Source: Andrena cerasifolii
Taxonomy: Eukaryota > Arthropoda > Insecta > Hymenoptera > Andrenidae
Length of the DNA stretch: 64,000 nucleotides
NCBI RefSeq assembly: GCF_050908995.1
Contig: NC_135126.1
Span: 310,001 to 374,000, forward strand
Direction: 5' to 3'
Part shown: one piece after another, positions 9,183 through 21,718 of the stretch
Layout of the letters: the number at the start of each line of letters is the position of its first letter
Numbering within the stretch: the stretch's first letter is position 1
Made by a program: the position numbers and the translations under genes
Notes under the pieces: generated by a model
Seen by the model: the letters and a program-made list of their open reading frames with translations, nothing else
Database searches by the model: none
Told to the model about the DNA's origin: nothing

Positions 9183-12100
9183 TCAAAGAGCGAGAAATGG
9201 CGCAGATGTTTCGAGACAGTGACAGTTTAACGAAGAGACGCAGAATTTTCGAACGCCTCTTGAACGGCCTGCGCCTCTTATTTGCAACTTTAAGGCGATG
9301 CCTTTGAAGTTGAAATTTAGTATACCTCTTTCCACTTCATGTTCTCCTGATATATTGGCCAAAATCTGGCGAAAATGTTCAGAATGCACAAAATTGGGCT
9401 TTGTAACAGGAGAACATGCCGTCGAAAGAGATGACACAAAGTAACGTCTCCGGAGAGCAAATCAAGGAGCGAGAAGTGGCGCAGATGTTTCGAGACAGTG
9501 ACTGTTTAACGAAGAGACGTAGAATTTTGGAGCGCCTCTTATTTGCAACGTTAAGGCGATGCCTTTGAAGCTGAAATTTAGTATACCTCTATCCACTTCA
9601 TGTTCTCCTGATATATTGGCCAAAATCTGGCGAAAATTTTCAGAATGCACAAAATTGGGCTTTGTAACAGGAGAACATGCCGTCGAAAGAGATGGCACAA
9701 AGTAACGTCGCCGGAGAGCAAATCAAAAAGCGAGAAGTGGCGCAGATGTTTCGAGACAGTGACTGTTTAACGAAGAGACGCAGAATTTTCGAACGCCTAT
9801 TGAAAGGCCTGCGCCTCTTATTTGCAACTTTAAGGCGATGCCTTTGAAGCTGAAATTTAGTATACCTCTTTCCACTTCATGTTCTCCTGATATATTGGTC
9901 AAAATCTGGCGAAAATTTTCAGAATGCACAAAATTGGGCTTTGTAACAGGAGAACATGCCGTCGAAAGAGATGGCACAAAGTAACGTCTCCGGAGAGCAA
10001 ATCAAAGAGCGAGAAGTGGCGCAGATGTTTCGAGACAGTGACTGTTTAACGAAGAGAAGCAGAATTTTGGACCGCCTCTTATTTGCAACTTTAAGGCGAT
10101 GCCTTTGAAGCAGAAATTTAGTATACCTCTATCCACTTCATGTTCTCCTGATATATATTGGCCAAAATCTGGCGAAAATGTTCAGAATGCACAAAATTGG
10201 GCTTTGTAACAGGAGAACATGCCGTCGGAAGAGATGACACAAAGTAACGTCTCCGGAGAGCAAATCAAAGAGCGAGAAGTGGCGCAGATGTTTCGAGACA
10301 GTGACTGTTTAACGAAGAGACGCAGAATTTTGGAGCGCCTCTTATTTGCAACTTTAAGGCGATGCCCTTGAAGCAGAAATTTAGTATACCTCTATCCACT
10401 TCATGTTCTCCTGATAAATTGGCCAAAATCTGGCGAAAATATTCAGAATGCACAAAATTGGGCATTGTAACAGGAGAACATGCCGTCGAAAGAGATGGCA
10501 CAAAGTAACGTCTCCGGAGAGCAAATCAAAGAGCGAGAAGTGGCGCAGATGTTTCGAGACAGTGACTGTTTAACGAAGAGAAGCAGAATTTTGGACCGCC
10601 TCTTATTTGCAACTTTAAGGCGATGCCTTTGAAGCTGAAATTTAGTATACCTCTTTCCACTTCGTGTTCTCCTGCTATATTGGCCAAAATCTGGCGAAAA
10701 TGTTCAGAATGCACAAAATTGGGCTTTGTAACAGGAGAACATGCCGTCGAAAGAGATGGCACAAAGTAACGTCTCCGGAGAGCAAATCAAAGAGCGAGAA
10801 GTGGCGCAGATGTTTCGAGACAGTGACTGTTTAACGAAGAGAAGCAGAATTTTGGACCGCCTCTTATTTGCAACTTTAAGGCGATGCCTTTGAAGCTGAA
10901 ATTTAGTATACCTCTTTCCACTTCGTGTTCTCCTGCTATATTGGCCAAAATCTGGCGAAAATGTTCAGAATGCACAAAATTGGGCTTTGTAACAGGAGAA
11001 CATGCCGTCGAAAGAGATGGCACAAAGTAACGTCTCCGGAGAGCGAATGAAAGAGCGAGAAGTGGCGCAGATGTTTCGAGAAAGTGACTGTTTAACGAAC
11101 AGACGCAGAATTTTCGAACGTCTATTGAAAGGCCTACGCCTCTTATTCGCAACTTTAAGGCGATGCCTTTGTAGCTGAAATTTAGTATACCTCTTTCCAC
11201 TTCATGTTCTCCTGATATATTGGTCAAAATCTGGCGAAAATGTTCAGAATGCACAAAATTGGGCTTTGTAACAGGAGAACATGCCGTCGAAAGAGATGGC
11301 ACAAAGTAACGTCTCCGGAGAGCAAATCAAAGAGCGAGAAATGGCGCAGATGTTTCGAGACAGTGACAGTTTAACGAAGAGACGCAGAATTTTCGAACGC
11401 CTCTTGAACGGCCTGCGCCTCTTATTTGCAACTTTAAGGCGATGCCTTTGAAGTTGAAATTTAGTATACCTCTTTCCACTTCATGTTCTCCTGATATATT
11501 GGCCAAAATCTGGCGAAAATGTTCAGAATGCACAAAATTGGGCTTTGTAACAGGAGAACATGCCGTCGAAAGAGATGACACAAAGTAACGTCTCCGGAGA
11601 GCAAATCAAGGAGCGAGAAGTGGCGCAGATGTTTCGAGACAGTGACTGTTTAACGAAGAGACGTAGAATTTTGGAGCGCCTCTTATTTGCAACGTTAAGG
11701 CGATGCCTTTGAAGCTGAAATTTAGTATACCTCTATCCACTTCATGTTCTCCTGATATATTGGCCAAAATCTGGCGAAAATTTTCAGAATGCACAAAATT
11801 GGGCTTTGTAACAGGAGAACATGCCGTCGAAAGAGATGGCACAAAGTAACGTCGCCGGAGAGCAAATCAAAAAGCGAGAAGTGGCGCAGATGTTTCGAGA
11901 CAGTGACTGTTTAACGAAGAGACGCAGAATTTTCGAACGCCTATTGAAAGGCCTGCGCCTCTTATTTGCAACTTTAAGGCGATGCCTTTGAAGCTGAAAT
12001 TTAGTATACCTCTTTCCACTTCATGTTCTCCTGATATATTGGTCAAAATCTGGCGAAAATTTTCAGAATGCACAAAATTGGGCTTTGTAACAGGAGAACA

Positions 12101-12669
12101 TGCCGTCGAAAGAGATGGCACAAAGTAACGTCTCCGGAGAGCAAATCAAAGAGCGAGAAGTGGCGCAGATGTTTCGAGACAGTGACTGTTTAACGAAGAG
12201 AAGCAGAATTTTGGACCGCCTCTTATTTGCAACTTTAAGGCGATGCCTTTGAAGCAGAAATTTAGTATACCTCTATCCACTTCATGTTCTCCTGATATAT
12301 ATTGGCCAAAATCTGGCGAAAATGTTCAGAATGCACAAAATTGGGCTTTGTAACAGGAGAACATGCCGTCGGAAGAGATGACACAAAGTAACGTCTCCGG
12401 AGAGCAAATCAAAGAGCGAGAAGTGGCGCAGATGTTTCGAGACAGTGACTGTTTAACGAAGAGACGCAGAATTTTGGAGCGCCTCTTATTTGCAACTTTA
12501 AGGCGATGCCCTTGAAGCAGAAATTTAGTATACCTCTATCCACTTCATGTTCTCCTGATAAATTGGCCAAAATCTGGCGAAAATATTCAGAATGCACAAA
12601 ATTGGGCATTGTAACAGGAGAACATGCCGTCGAAAGAGATGGCACAAAGTAACGTCTCCGGAGAGCAAA
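9183..12669 (+). repeat. Array block: 2144 bp eight-monomer repeat, 1.6 copies
   Basis: The order is A B G C' F C C D (9183, 9462, 9723, 10002, 10265, 10526, 10787, 11048), repeating as A B G C' F from 11327 (11327, 11606, 11867, 12146, 12409). The offset is 2144 bp. The private left edge TCAAAAAGCG occurs in both G units (9723, 11867), which shows recent copying. Confidence 0.9.
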
Positions 12670-15600
12670 TCAAAGAGCGAGAAATGGCGCAGATGTTTCG
12701 AGACAGTGACAGTTTAACGAAGAGACGCAGAATTTTCGAACGCCTCTTGAACGGCCTGCGCCTCTTATTTGCAACTTTAAGGCGATGCCTTTGAAGTTGA
12801 ATTTTAGTATACCTCTTTCCACTTCATGTTCTCCTGATATATTGGCCAAAATCTGGCGAAAATGTTCAGAATGCACAAAATTGGGCTTTGTAACAGGAGA
12901 ACATGCCGTCGAAAGAGATGACACAAAGTAACGTCTCCGGAGAGCAAATCAAGGAGCGAGAAGTGGCGCAGATGTTTCGAGACAGTGACTGTTTAACGAA
13001 GAGACGTAGAATTTTGGAGCGCCTCTTATTTGCAACGTTAAGGCGATGCCTTTGAAGCTGAAATTTAGTATACCTCTATCCACTTCATGTTCTCCTGATA
13101 TATTGGCCAAAATCTGGCGAAAATGTTCAGAATGCACAAAATTGGGCTTTGTAACAGGAGAACATGCCGTCGGAAGAGATGACACAAAGTAACGTCTCCG
13201 GAGAGCAAATCAAAGAGCGAGAAGTGGCGCAGATGTTTCGAGACAGTGACTGTTTAACGAAGAGACGCAGAATTTTCGAACGCCTATTGAAAGGCCTGCG
13301 CCTCTTATTTGCAACTTTAAGGCGATGCCTTTGAAGCTGAAATTTAGTATACCTCTTTCCACTTCATGTTCTCCTGATATATTGGTCAAAATCTGGCGAA
13401 AATTTTCAGAATGCACAAAATTGGGCTTTGTAACAGGAGAACATGCCGTCGAAAGAGATGGCACAAAGTAACGTCTCCGGAGAGCAAATCAAAGAGCGAG
13501 AAGTGGCGCAGATGTTTCGAGACAGTGACTGTTTCACGAAGAGACGCAGAATTTTCGAACGCCTCTTGAACGGCCTGCGCCTCTATTTGCAACTTTAAGA
13601 CGATGCCTTTGAAGTTGAAATTTAGTATACCTCTTTCCACTTCGTGTTCTCCTGATATATTGGCCAAAATTGGGCTTTATAACAGGTGAACATGCCGTCG
13701 AAAGAGATGACACAAAGTAACGTCTCCGGAGAGCAAATCAAAGAGCGAGAAGTGGCGCAGATGTTTCGAGACAGTGACTGTTTAACGAAGAGACGCAGAA
13801 TTTTGGAGCGCCTCTTATTTGCAACTTTAAGGCGATGCCCTTGAAGCAGAAATTTAGTATACCTCTATCCACTTCATGTTCTCCTGATAAATTGGCCAAA
13901 ATCTGGCGAAAATTTTCAGAATGCACAAAATTGGGCATTGTAACAGGAGAACATGCCGTCGAAAGAGATGGCACAAAGTAACGTCTCCGGAGAGCAAATC
14001 AAAGAGCGAGAAGTGGCGCAGATGTTTCGAGACAGTGACTGTTTCACGAAGAGACGCAGAATTTTCGAACGCCTCTTGAACGGCCTGCGCCTCTATTTGC
14101 AACTTTAAGGCGATGCCTTTGTAGCTGAAATTTAGTATACCTCTATCCACTTCATGTTCTCCTGATATATTGGCCAAAATCTGGCGAAAATGTTCAGAAT
14201 GCACAAAATTGGGCTTTGTAACAGGAGAACATGCCGTCGAAAGAGATGACACAAAGTAACGTCTCCGGAGAGCAAATCAAAGAGCGAGAAGTGGCGCAGA
14301 TGTTTCGAGACAGTGACTGTTTAACGAAGAGACGCAGAATTTTGGAGCGCCTCTTATTTGCAACTTTAAGGCGATGCCCTTGAAGCAGAAATTTAGTATA
14401 CCTCTATCCACTTCATGTTCTCCTGATAAATTGGCCAAAATCTGGCGAAAATATTCAGAATGCACAAAATTGGGCATTGTAACAGGAGAACATGCCGTCG
14501 AAAGAGATGGCACAAAGTAACGTCTCCGGAGAGCAAATCAAAGAGCGAGAAGTGGCGCAGATGTTTCGAGACAGTGACTGTTTCACGAAGAGACGCAGAA
14601 TTTTCGAACGCCTCTTGAACGGCCTGCGCCTCTATTTGCAACTTTAAGACGATGCCTTTGAAGTTGAAATTTAGTATACCTCTTTCCACTTCGTGTTCTC
14701 CTGATATATTGGCCAAAATTGGGCTTTATAACAGGTGAACATGCCGTCGAAAGAGATGACACAAAGTAACGTCTCCGGAGAGCAAATCAAAGAGCGAGAA
14801 GTGGCGCAGATGTTTCGAGACAGTGACTGTTTAACGAAGAGACGCAGAATTTTGGAGCGCCTCTTATTTGCAACTTTAAGGCGATGCCCTTGAAGCAGAA
14901 ATTTAGTATACCTCTATCCACTTCATGTTCTCCTGATAAATTGGCCAAAATCTGGCGAAAATTTTCAGAATGCACAAAATTGGGCATTGTAACAGGAGAA
15001 CATGCCGTCGAAAGAGATGGCACAAAGTAACGTCTCCGGAGAGCAAATCAAAGAGCGAGAAGTGGCGCAGATGTTTCGAGACAGTGACTGTTTCACGAAG
15101 AGACGCAGAATTTTCGAACGCCTCTTGAACGGCCTGCGCCTCTATTTGCAACTTTAAGGCGATGCCTTTGAAGTTGAAATTTAGTATACCTCTTTCCACT
15201 TCGTGTTCTCCTGATATATTGACCAAAATCTGGCGAAAATGTTCAGAATGCACAAAATTGGGCTTTGTAACAGGAGAACATGCAGTCGAAAGAGATGGCA
15301 CAAAGTAACGTCTCCGGAGAGCAAATCAAAGAGCGAGAAATGGCGCAGATGTTTCGAGACAGTGACTGTTTCACGAAGAGACGCAGAATTTTCGAACGCC
15401 TCTTGAACGGCCTGCGCCTCTATTTGCAACTTTAAGGCGATGCCTTTGAAGTTGAAATTTAGTATACCTCTTTCCACTTCGTGTTCTCCTGATATATTGG
15501 CTAAAATTGGGCTTTGTAACAGGTGAACATGCCGTCGAAAGAGATGACACAAAGTAACGTCTCCGGAGAGCAAATCAAAGAGCGAGAAGTGGCGCAGATG

Positions 15601-17455
15601 TTTCGAGACAGTGACTGTTTAACGAAGAGACGCAGAATTTTGGAGCGCCTCTTATTTGCAACTTTAAGGCGATGCCCTTGAAGCAGAAATTTAGTATACC
15701 TCTATCCACTTCATGTTCTCCTGATAAATTGGCCAAAATCTGGCGAAAATATTCAGAATGCACAAAATTGGGCATTGTAACAGGAGAACATGCCGTCGAA
15801 AGAGATGGCACAAAGTAACGTCTCCGGAGAGCAAATCAAAGAGCGAGAAATGGCGCAGATGTTTCGAGACAGTGACAGTTTAACGAAGAGACGCAGAATT
15901 TTCGAACGCCTCTTGAACGGCCTGCGCCTCTTATTTGCAACTTTAAGGCGATGCCTTTGAAGTTGAAATTTAGTATACCTCTTTCCACTTCATGTTCTCC
16001 TGATATATTGGCCAAAATCTGGCGAAAATGTTCAGAATGCACAAAATTGGGCTTTGTAACAGGAGAACATGCCGTCGAAAGAGATGACACAAAGTAACGT
16101 CTCCGGAGAGCAAATCAAGGAGCGAGAAGTGGCGCAGATGTTTCGAGACAGTGACTGTTTAACGAAGAGACGTAGAATTTTGGAGCGCCTCTTATTTGCA
16201 ACGTTAAGGCGATGCCTTTGAAGCTGAAATTTAGTATACCTCTATCCACTTCATGTTCTCCTGATATATTGGCCAAAATCTGGCGAAAATGTTCAGAATG
16301 CACAAAATTGGGCTTTGTAACAGGAGAACATGCCGTCGAAAGAGATGACACAAAGTAACGTCTCCGGAGAGCAAATCAAGGAGCGAGAAGTGGCGCAGAT
16401 GTTTCGAGACAGTGACTGTTTAACGAAGAGACGTAGAATTTTGGAGCGCCTCTTATTTGCAACGTTAAGGCGATGCCTTTGAAGCTGAAATTTAGTATAC
16501 CTCTATCCACTTCATGTTCTCCTGATATATTGGCCAAAATCTGGCGAAAATGTTCAGAATGCACAAAATTGGGCTTTGTAACAGGAGAACATGCCGTCGA
16601 AAGAGATGACACAAAGTAACGTCTCCGGAGAGCAAATCAAGGAGCGAGAAGTGGCGCAGATGTTTCGAGACAGTGACAGTTTAACGAAGAGACGCAGAAT
16701 TTTCGAACGCCTCTTGAACGGCCTGCGCCTCTTATTTGCAACTTTAAGGCGATGCCTTTGAAGTTGAAATTTAGTATACCTCTTTCCACTTCATGTTCTC
16801 CTGATATATTGGCCAAAATCTGGCGAAAATGTTCAGAATGCACAAAATTGGGCTTTGTAACAGGAGAACATGCCGTCGAAAGAGATGGCACAAAGTAACG
16901 TCTCCGGAGAGCAAATCAAAGAGCGAGAAGTGGCGCAGATGTTTCGAGACAGTGACTGTTTAACGAACAGACGCAGAATTTTGGAGCGCCTCTTATTTGC
17001 AACGTTAAGGCGATGCCTTTGAAGCTGAAATTTAGTATACCTCTATCCACTTCATGTTCTCCTGATATATTGGCCAAAATCTGGCGAAAATGTTCAGAAT
17101 GCACAAAATTGGGCTTTGTAACAGGAGAACATGCCGTCGAAAGAGATGGCACAAAGTAACGTCTCCGGAGAGCGAATGAAAGAGCGAGAAGTGGCGCAGA
17201 TGTTTCGAGAAAGTGACTGTTTAACGAACAGACGCAGAATTTTCGACCGTCTATTGAAAGGCCTACGCCTCTTATTCGCAACTTTAAGGCGATGCCTTTG
17301 TAGCTGAAATTTAGTATACCTCTATCCACTTCATGTTCTCCTGATATATTGGCCAAAATCTGGCGAAAATGTTCAGAATGCACAAAATTGGGCTTTGTAA
17401 CAGGAGAACATGCCGTCGAAAGAGATGGCACAAAGTAACGTCTCCGGAGAGCAAA
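12670..17455 (+). repeat. Array block: first copy of a ~5.3 kb segment
   Basis: Unit starts are 12670 A, 12949 B, 13210 G, 13489 E, 13738 F, 13999 J, 14277 F, 14538 E, 14787 F, 15048 J, 15326 E, 15575 F, 15836 A, 16115 B, 16376 B, 16637 A-like, 16916 B-like and 17177 D. Inside it, E-F-J-F at 13489-14537 (1049 bp) begins again at 14538. The order and private changes (CCGTCGGAAG before 13210, TTTAAGACG, CATGCAGTCG, TTCGACCGTC) recur at offset 9589. Confidence 0.92.
15048..15325 (+). repeat. Subfamily J monomer, 278 bp (exemplar)
   Basis: A long unit with TTCACG and the 1 bp loss in CTCTATTTGC but without the 29 bp deletion. It looks like the immediate relative of E. Copies start at 2530, 3318, 4106, 4616, 5155, 13999, 15048, 23588, 24637, 31773, 34199, 35760, 36548, 37058, 37597, 40546, 41085, 44647 and 46005. 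Some (for example 4616, 31773, 34199) read CTCTCAAACGG instead of CTCTTGAACGG. Confidence 0.85.
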
Positions 17456-17658
17456 TCAAAGAGCGAGAAGTGGCGCAGATGTTTCGAGACAGTGACTGTT
17501 TCACGAAGAGACGCAGAATTTTCGAACGCCTCTTGAACGGCCTGCGCCTCTATTTGCAACTTTAAGGCGATGCCTTTGAAGTTGAAATTTAGTATACCTC
17601 TTTCCACTTCGTGTTCTCCTGATATATTGGCTAAAATTGGGCTTTGTAACAGGTGAAC

Positions 17659-17835
17659 ATGCCGTCGAAAGAGATGACACAAAGTAACGTCTCCGGAGAG
17701 CAAATCAAAGAGCGAGAAGTGGCGCAGATGTTTCGAGACAGTGACTGTTTAACGAAGAGACGCAGAATTTTCGAACGCCTATTGAAAGGCCTACGCCTCT
17801 TATTCGCAACTTTAAGGCGATGCCTTTGTAGCTGA
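17659..17835 (+). other. Plus-strand ATG open frame, 58 codons, basic product, probably non-coding
   Basis: This is the longest common ATG-started plus-strand frame of a unit. It crosses the unit boundary from the end of E into a D-like unit and stops at TAG in TTTGTAGCTG. The predicted peptide is strongly basic in its second half (LTKRRRIFERLLKGLRLLF, then ATLRRCLCS). Identical frames occur at 19790-19966, 27248-27424 and 27776-27952. In 261 bp units the same frame is about 50 codons because the 18 bp segment is absent. There is no independent evidence of translation. Confidence 0.5.
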
Positions 17836-19062
17836 AATTTAGTATACCTCTATCCACTTCATGTTCTCCTGATATATTGGCCAAAATCTGGCGAAAATGT
17901 TCAGAATGCACAAAATTGGGCTTTGTAACAGGAGAACATGCCGTCGAAAGGGATGGCACAAAGTAACGTCTCCGGAGAGCAAATCAAAGAGCGAGAAATG
18001 GCGCAGATGTTTCGAGACAGTGACAGTTTAACGAAGAGACGCAGAATTTTCGAACGCCTCTTGAACGGCCTGCGCCTCTTATTTGCAACTTTAAGGCGAT
18101 GCCTTTGAAGTTGAAATTTAGTATACCTCTTTCCACTTCATGTTCTCCTGATATATTGGCCAAAATCTGGCGAAAATGTTCAGAATGCACAAAATTGGGC
18201 TTTGTAACTGGAGAACATGCCGTCGAAAGAGATGACACAAAGTAACGTCTCCGGAGAGCAAATCAAGGAGCGAGAAGTGGCGCAGATGTTTCGAGACAGT
18301 GACTGTTTAACGAAGAGACGTAGAATTTTGGAGCGCCTCTTATTTGCAACGTTAAGGCGATGCCTTTGAAGCTGAAATTTAGTATACCTCTATCCACTTC
18401 ATGTTCTCCTGATATATTGGCCAAAATCTGGCGAAAATGTTCAGAATGCACAAAATTGGGCTTTGTAACAGGAGAACATGCCGTCGAAAGAGATGACACA
18501 AAGTAACGTCTCCGGAGAGCAAATCAAGGAGCGAGAAGTGGCGCAGATGTTTCGAGACAGTGACTGTTTAACGAAGAGACGTAGAATTTGGAGCGCCTCT
18601 TATTTGCAACGTTAAGGCGATGCCTTTGAAGCTGAAATTTAGTATACCTCTATCCACTTCATGTTCTCCTGATATATTGGCCAAAATCTGGCGAAAATTT
18701 TCAGAATGCACAAAATTGGGCTTTGTAACAGGAGAACATGCCGTCGAAAGAGATGGCACAAAGTAACGTCGCCGGAGAGCAAATCAAAGAGCGAGAAGTG
18801 GCGCAGATGTTTCGAGACAGTGACTGTTTAACGAAGAGACGCAGAATTTTCGAACGCCTATTGAAAGGCCTGCGCCTCTTATTTGCAACTTTAAGGCGAT
18901 GCCTTTGAAGCTGAAATTTAGTATACCTCTTTCCACTTCATGTTCTCCTGATATATTGGTCAAAATCTGGCGAAAATTTTCAGAATGCACAAAATTGGGC
19001 TTTGTAACAGGAGAACATGCCGTCGAAAGAGATGGCACAAAGTAACGTCTCCGGAGAGCAAA

Positions 19063-19325
19063 TCAAAGAGCGAGAAGTGGCGCAGATGTTTCGAGACAGT
19101 GACTGTTTAACGAAGAGAAGCAGAATTTTGGACCGCCTCTTATTTGCAACTTTAAGGCGATGCCTTTGAAGCAGAAATTTAGTATACCTCTATCCACTTC
19201 ATGTTCTCCTGATATATATTGGCCAAAATCTGGCGAAAATGTTCAGAATGCACAAAATTGGGCTTTGTAACAGGAGAACATGCCGTCGGAAGAGATGACA
19301 CAAAGTAACGTCTCCGGAGAGCAAA
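19063..19325 (+). repeat. C' monomer, 263 bp, with AT dinucleotide insertion
   Basis: The left half is like C (GAAGCAG, TTGGACCG). The right half has GAAGCAGAAAT, CTCTATCC and GATATATATTGG, which is one extra AT relative to GATATATTGG, then CCGTCGGAAGAG. Copies are at 10002, 12146, 19063, 21195, 39465, 42765, 49559 (B-like left half) and 57584. The first four are followed by F, the last four by the 278 bp GACAGGATTG unit. Confidence 0.88.
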
Positions 19326-19586
19326 TCAAAGAGCGAGAAGTGGCGCAGATGTTTCGAGACAGTGACTGTTTAACGAAGAGACGCAGAATTTTGGAGCGCC
19401 TCTTATTTGCAACTTTAAGGCGATGCCCTTGAAGCAGAAATTTAGTATACCTCTATCCACTTCATGTTCTCCTGATAAATTGGCCAAAATCTGGCGAAAA
19501 TATTCAGAATGCACAAAATTGGGCATTGTAACAGGAGAACATGCCGTCGAAAGAGATGGCACAAAGTAACGTCTCCGGAGAGCAAA
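19326..19586 (+). repeat. Subfamily F monomer, 261 bp (exemplar)
   Basis: Diagnostic changes are TTGGAGCG with CAACTTTAAGG, GATGCCCTTGAAGCAGAAAT, GATAAATTGG, AAAATATTCAG and GGGCATTGTAAC. It often sits next to E or J units. A sub-variant with TAGTATATCTC (F') is found at 29151, 29661, 29922 (hybrid), 53311 and 56243. Confidence 0.88.
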
Positions 19587-19835
19587 TCAAAGAGCGAGAA
19601 GTGGCGCAGATGTTTCGAGACAGTGACTGTTTCACGAAGAGACGCAGAATTTTCGAACGCCTCTTGAACGGCCTGCGCCTCTATTTGCAACTTTAAGGCG
19701 ATGCCTTTGAAGTTGAAATTTAGTATACCTCTTTCCACTTCGTGTTCTCCTGATATATTGGCTAAAATTGGGCTTTGTAACAGGTGAACATGCCGTCGAA
19801 AGAGATGACACAAAGTAACGTCTCCGGAGAGCAAA
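19587..19835 (+). repeat. Subfamily E monomer, 249 bp (exemplar)
   Basis: A long-type unit carrying TTCACG, a 1 bp loss giving CTCTATTTGC, and a 29 bp deletion that joins TTGGCTAAAATTGGGC. The neighbouring word is CAGGTGAACATG instead of CAGGAGAACATG. The deletion endpoints coincide with CAAAAT direct repeats in intact units. I count 24 units of 249 bp: 1508, 3069, 3857, 5694, 13489, 14538, 15326, 17456, 19587, 23078, 24127, 24915, 27045, 27573, 28902, 29412, 31524, 33950, 34738, 36299, 37875, 41624, 53062 and 55994. Confidence 0.9.
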
Positions 19836-21718
19836 TCAAAGAGCGAGAAGTGGCGCAGATGTTTCGAGACAGTGACTGTTTAACGAAGAGACGCAGAATT
19901 TTCGAACGCCTATTGAAAGGCCTACGCCTCTTATTCGCAACTTTAAGGCGATGCCTTTGTAGCTGAAATTTAGTATACCTCTATCCACTTCATGTTCTCC
20001 TGATATATTGGCCAAAATCTGGCGAAAATGTTCAGAATGCACAAAATTGGGCTTTGTAACAGGAGAACATGCCGTCGAAAGGGATGGCACAAAGTAACGT
20101 CTCCGGAGAGCAAATCAAAGAGCGAGAAATGGCGCAGATGTTTCGAGACAGTGACAGTTTAACGAAGAGACGCAGAATTTTCGAACGCCTCTTGAACGGC
20201 CTGCGCCTCTTATTTGCAACTTTAAGGCGATGCCTTTGAAGTTGAAATTTAGTATACCTCTTTCCACTTCATGTTCTCCTGATATATTGGCCAAAATCTG
20301 GCGAAAATGTTCAGAATGCACAAAATTGGGCTTTGTAACTGGAGAACATGCCGTCGAAAGAGATGACACAAAGTAACGTCTCCGGAGAGCAAATCAAGGA
20401 GCGAGAAGTGGCGCAGATGTTTCGAGACAGTGACTGTTTAACGAAGAGACGTAGAATTTTGGAGCGCCTCTTATTTGCAACGTTAAGGCGATGCCTTTGA
20501 AGCTGAAATTTAGTATACCTCTATCCACTTCATGTTCTCCTGATATATTGGCCAAAATCTGGCGAAAATGTTCAGAATGCACAAAATTGGGCTTTGTAAC
20601 AGGAGAACATGCCGTCGAAAGAGATGACACAAAGTAACGTCTCCGGAGAGCAAATCAAGGAGCGAGAAGTGGCGCAGATGTTTCGAGACAGTGACTGTTT
20701 AACGAAGAGACGTAGAATTTTGGAGCGCCTCTTATTTGCAACGTTAAGGCGATGCCTTTGAAGCTGAAATTTAGTATACCTCTATCCACTTCATGTTCTC
20801 CTGATATATTGGCCAAAATCTGGCGAAAATTTTCAGAATGCACAAAATTGGGCTTTGTAACAGGAGAACATGCCGTCGAAAGAGATGGCACAAAGTAACG
20901 TCGCCGGAGAGCAAATCAAAGAGCGAGAAGTGGCGCAGATGTTTCGAGACAGTGACTGTTTAACGAAGAGACGCAGAATTTTCGAACGCCTATTGAAAGG
21001 CCTGCGCCTCTTATTTGCAACTTTAAGGCGATGCCTTTGAAGCTGAAATTTAGTATACCTCTTTCCACTTCATGTTCTCCTGATATATTGGTCAAAATCT
21101 GGCGAAAATTTTCAGAATGCACAAAATTGGGCTTTGTAACAGGAGAACATGCCGTCGAAAGAGATGGCACAAAGTAACGTCTCCGGAGAGCAAATCAAAG
21201 AGCGAGAAGTGGCGCAGATGTTTCGAGACAGTGACTGTTTAACGAAGAGAAGCAGAATTTTGGACCGCCTCTTATTTGCAACTTTAAGGCGATGCCTTTG
21301 AAGCAGAAATTTAGTATACCTCTATCCACTTCATGTTCTCCTGATATATATTGGCCAAAATCTGGCGAAAATGTTCAGAATGCACAAAATTGGGCTTTGT
21401 AACAGGAGAACATGCCGTCGGAAGAGATGACACAAAGTAACGTCTCCGGAGAGCAAATCAAAGAGCGAGAAGTGGCGCAGATGTTTCGAGACAGTGACTG
21501 TTTAACGAAGAGACGCAGAATTTTGGAGCGCCTCTTATTTGCAACTTTAAGGCGATGCCCTTGAAGCAGAAATTTAGTATACCTCTATCCACTTCATGTT
21601 CTCCTGATAAATTGGCCAAAATCTGGCGAAAATATTCAGAATGCACAAAATTGGGCATTGTAACAGGAGAACATGCCGTCGAAAGAGATGGCACAAAGTA
21701 ACGTCTCCGGAGAGCAAA

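Larger units (their letters stand above)
6204..9461 (+). repeat. Array block: A B then two 1359 bp G-C-C-D-A repeats
   Basis: Unit starts are 6204 A, 6483 B, then 6744 G, 7023 C, 7284 C, 7545 D, 7824 A and again 8103 G, 8382 C, 8643 C, 8904 D, 9183 A. The two five-monomer sets are 1359 bp each and near identical. In each set the C-D pair opens a two-monomer minus-strand frame. Confidence 0.9.
17456..21718 (+). repeat. Array block: two copies of a 2131/2132 bp eight-monomer repeat
   Basis: The order is E D-like A B B G C' F. Copy 1 starts are 17456, 17705, 17984, 18263, 18524, 18784, 19063, 19326. Copy 2 starts are 19587, 19836, 20115, 20394, 20655, 20916, 21195, 21458. Copy 1 is one base shorter because of the 260 bp B at 18524. 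Both share the private word GTAACTGGAG near the end of the A unit and AAAGGGATGG at the end of the D-like unit. Confidence 0.93.
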
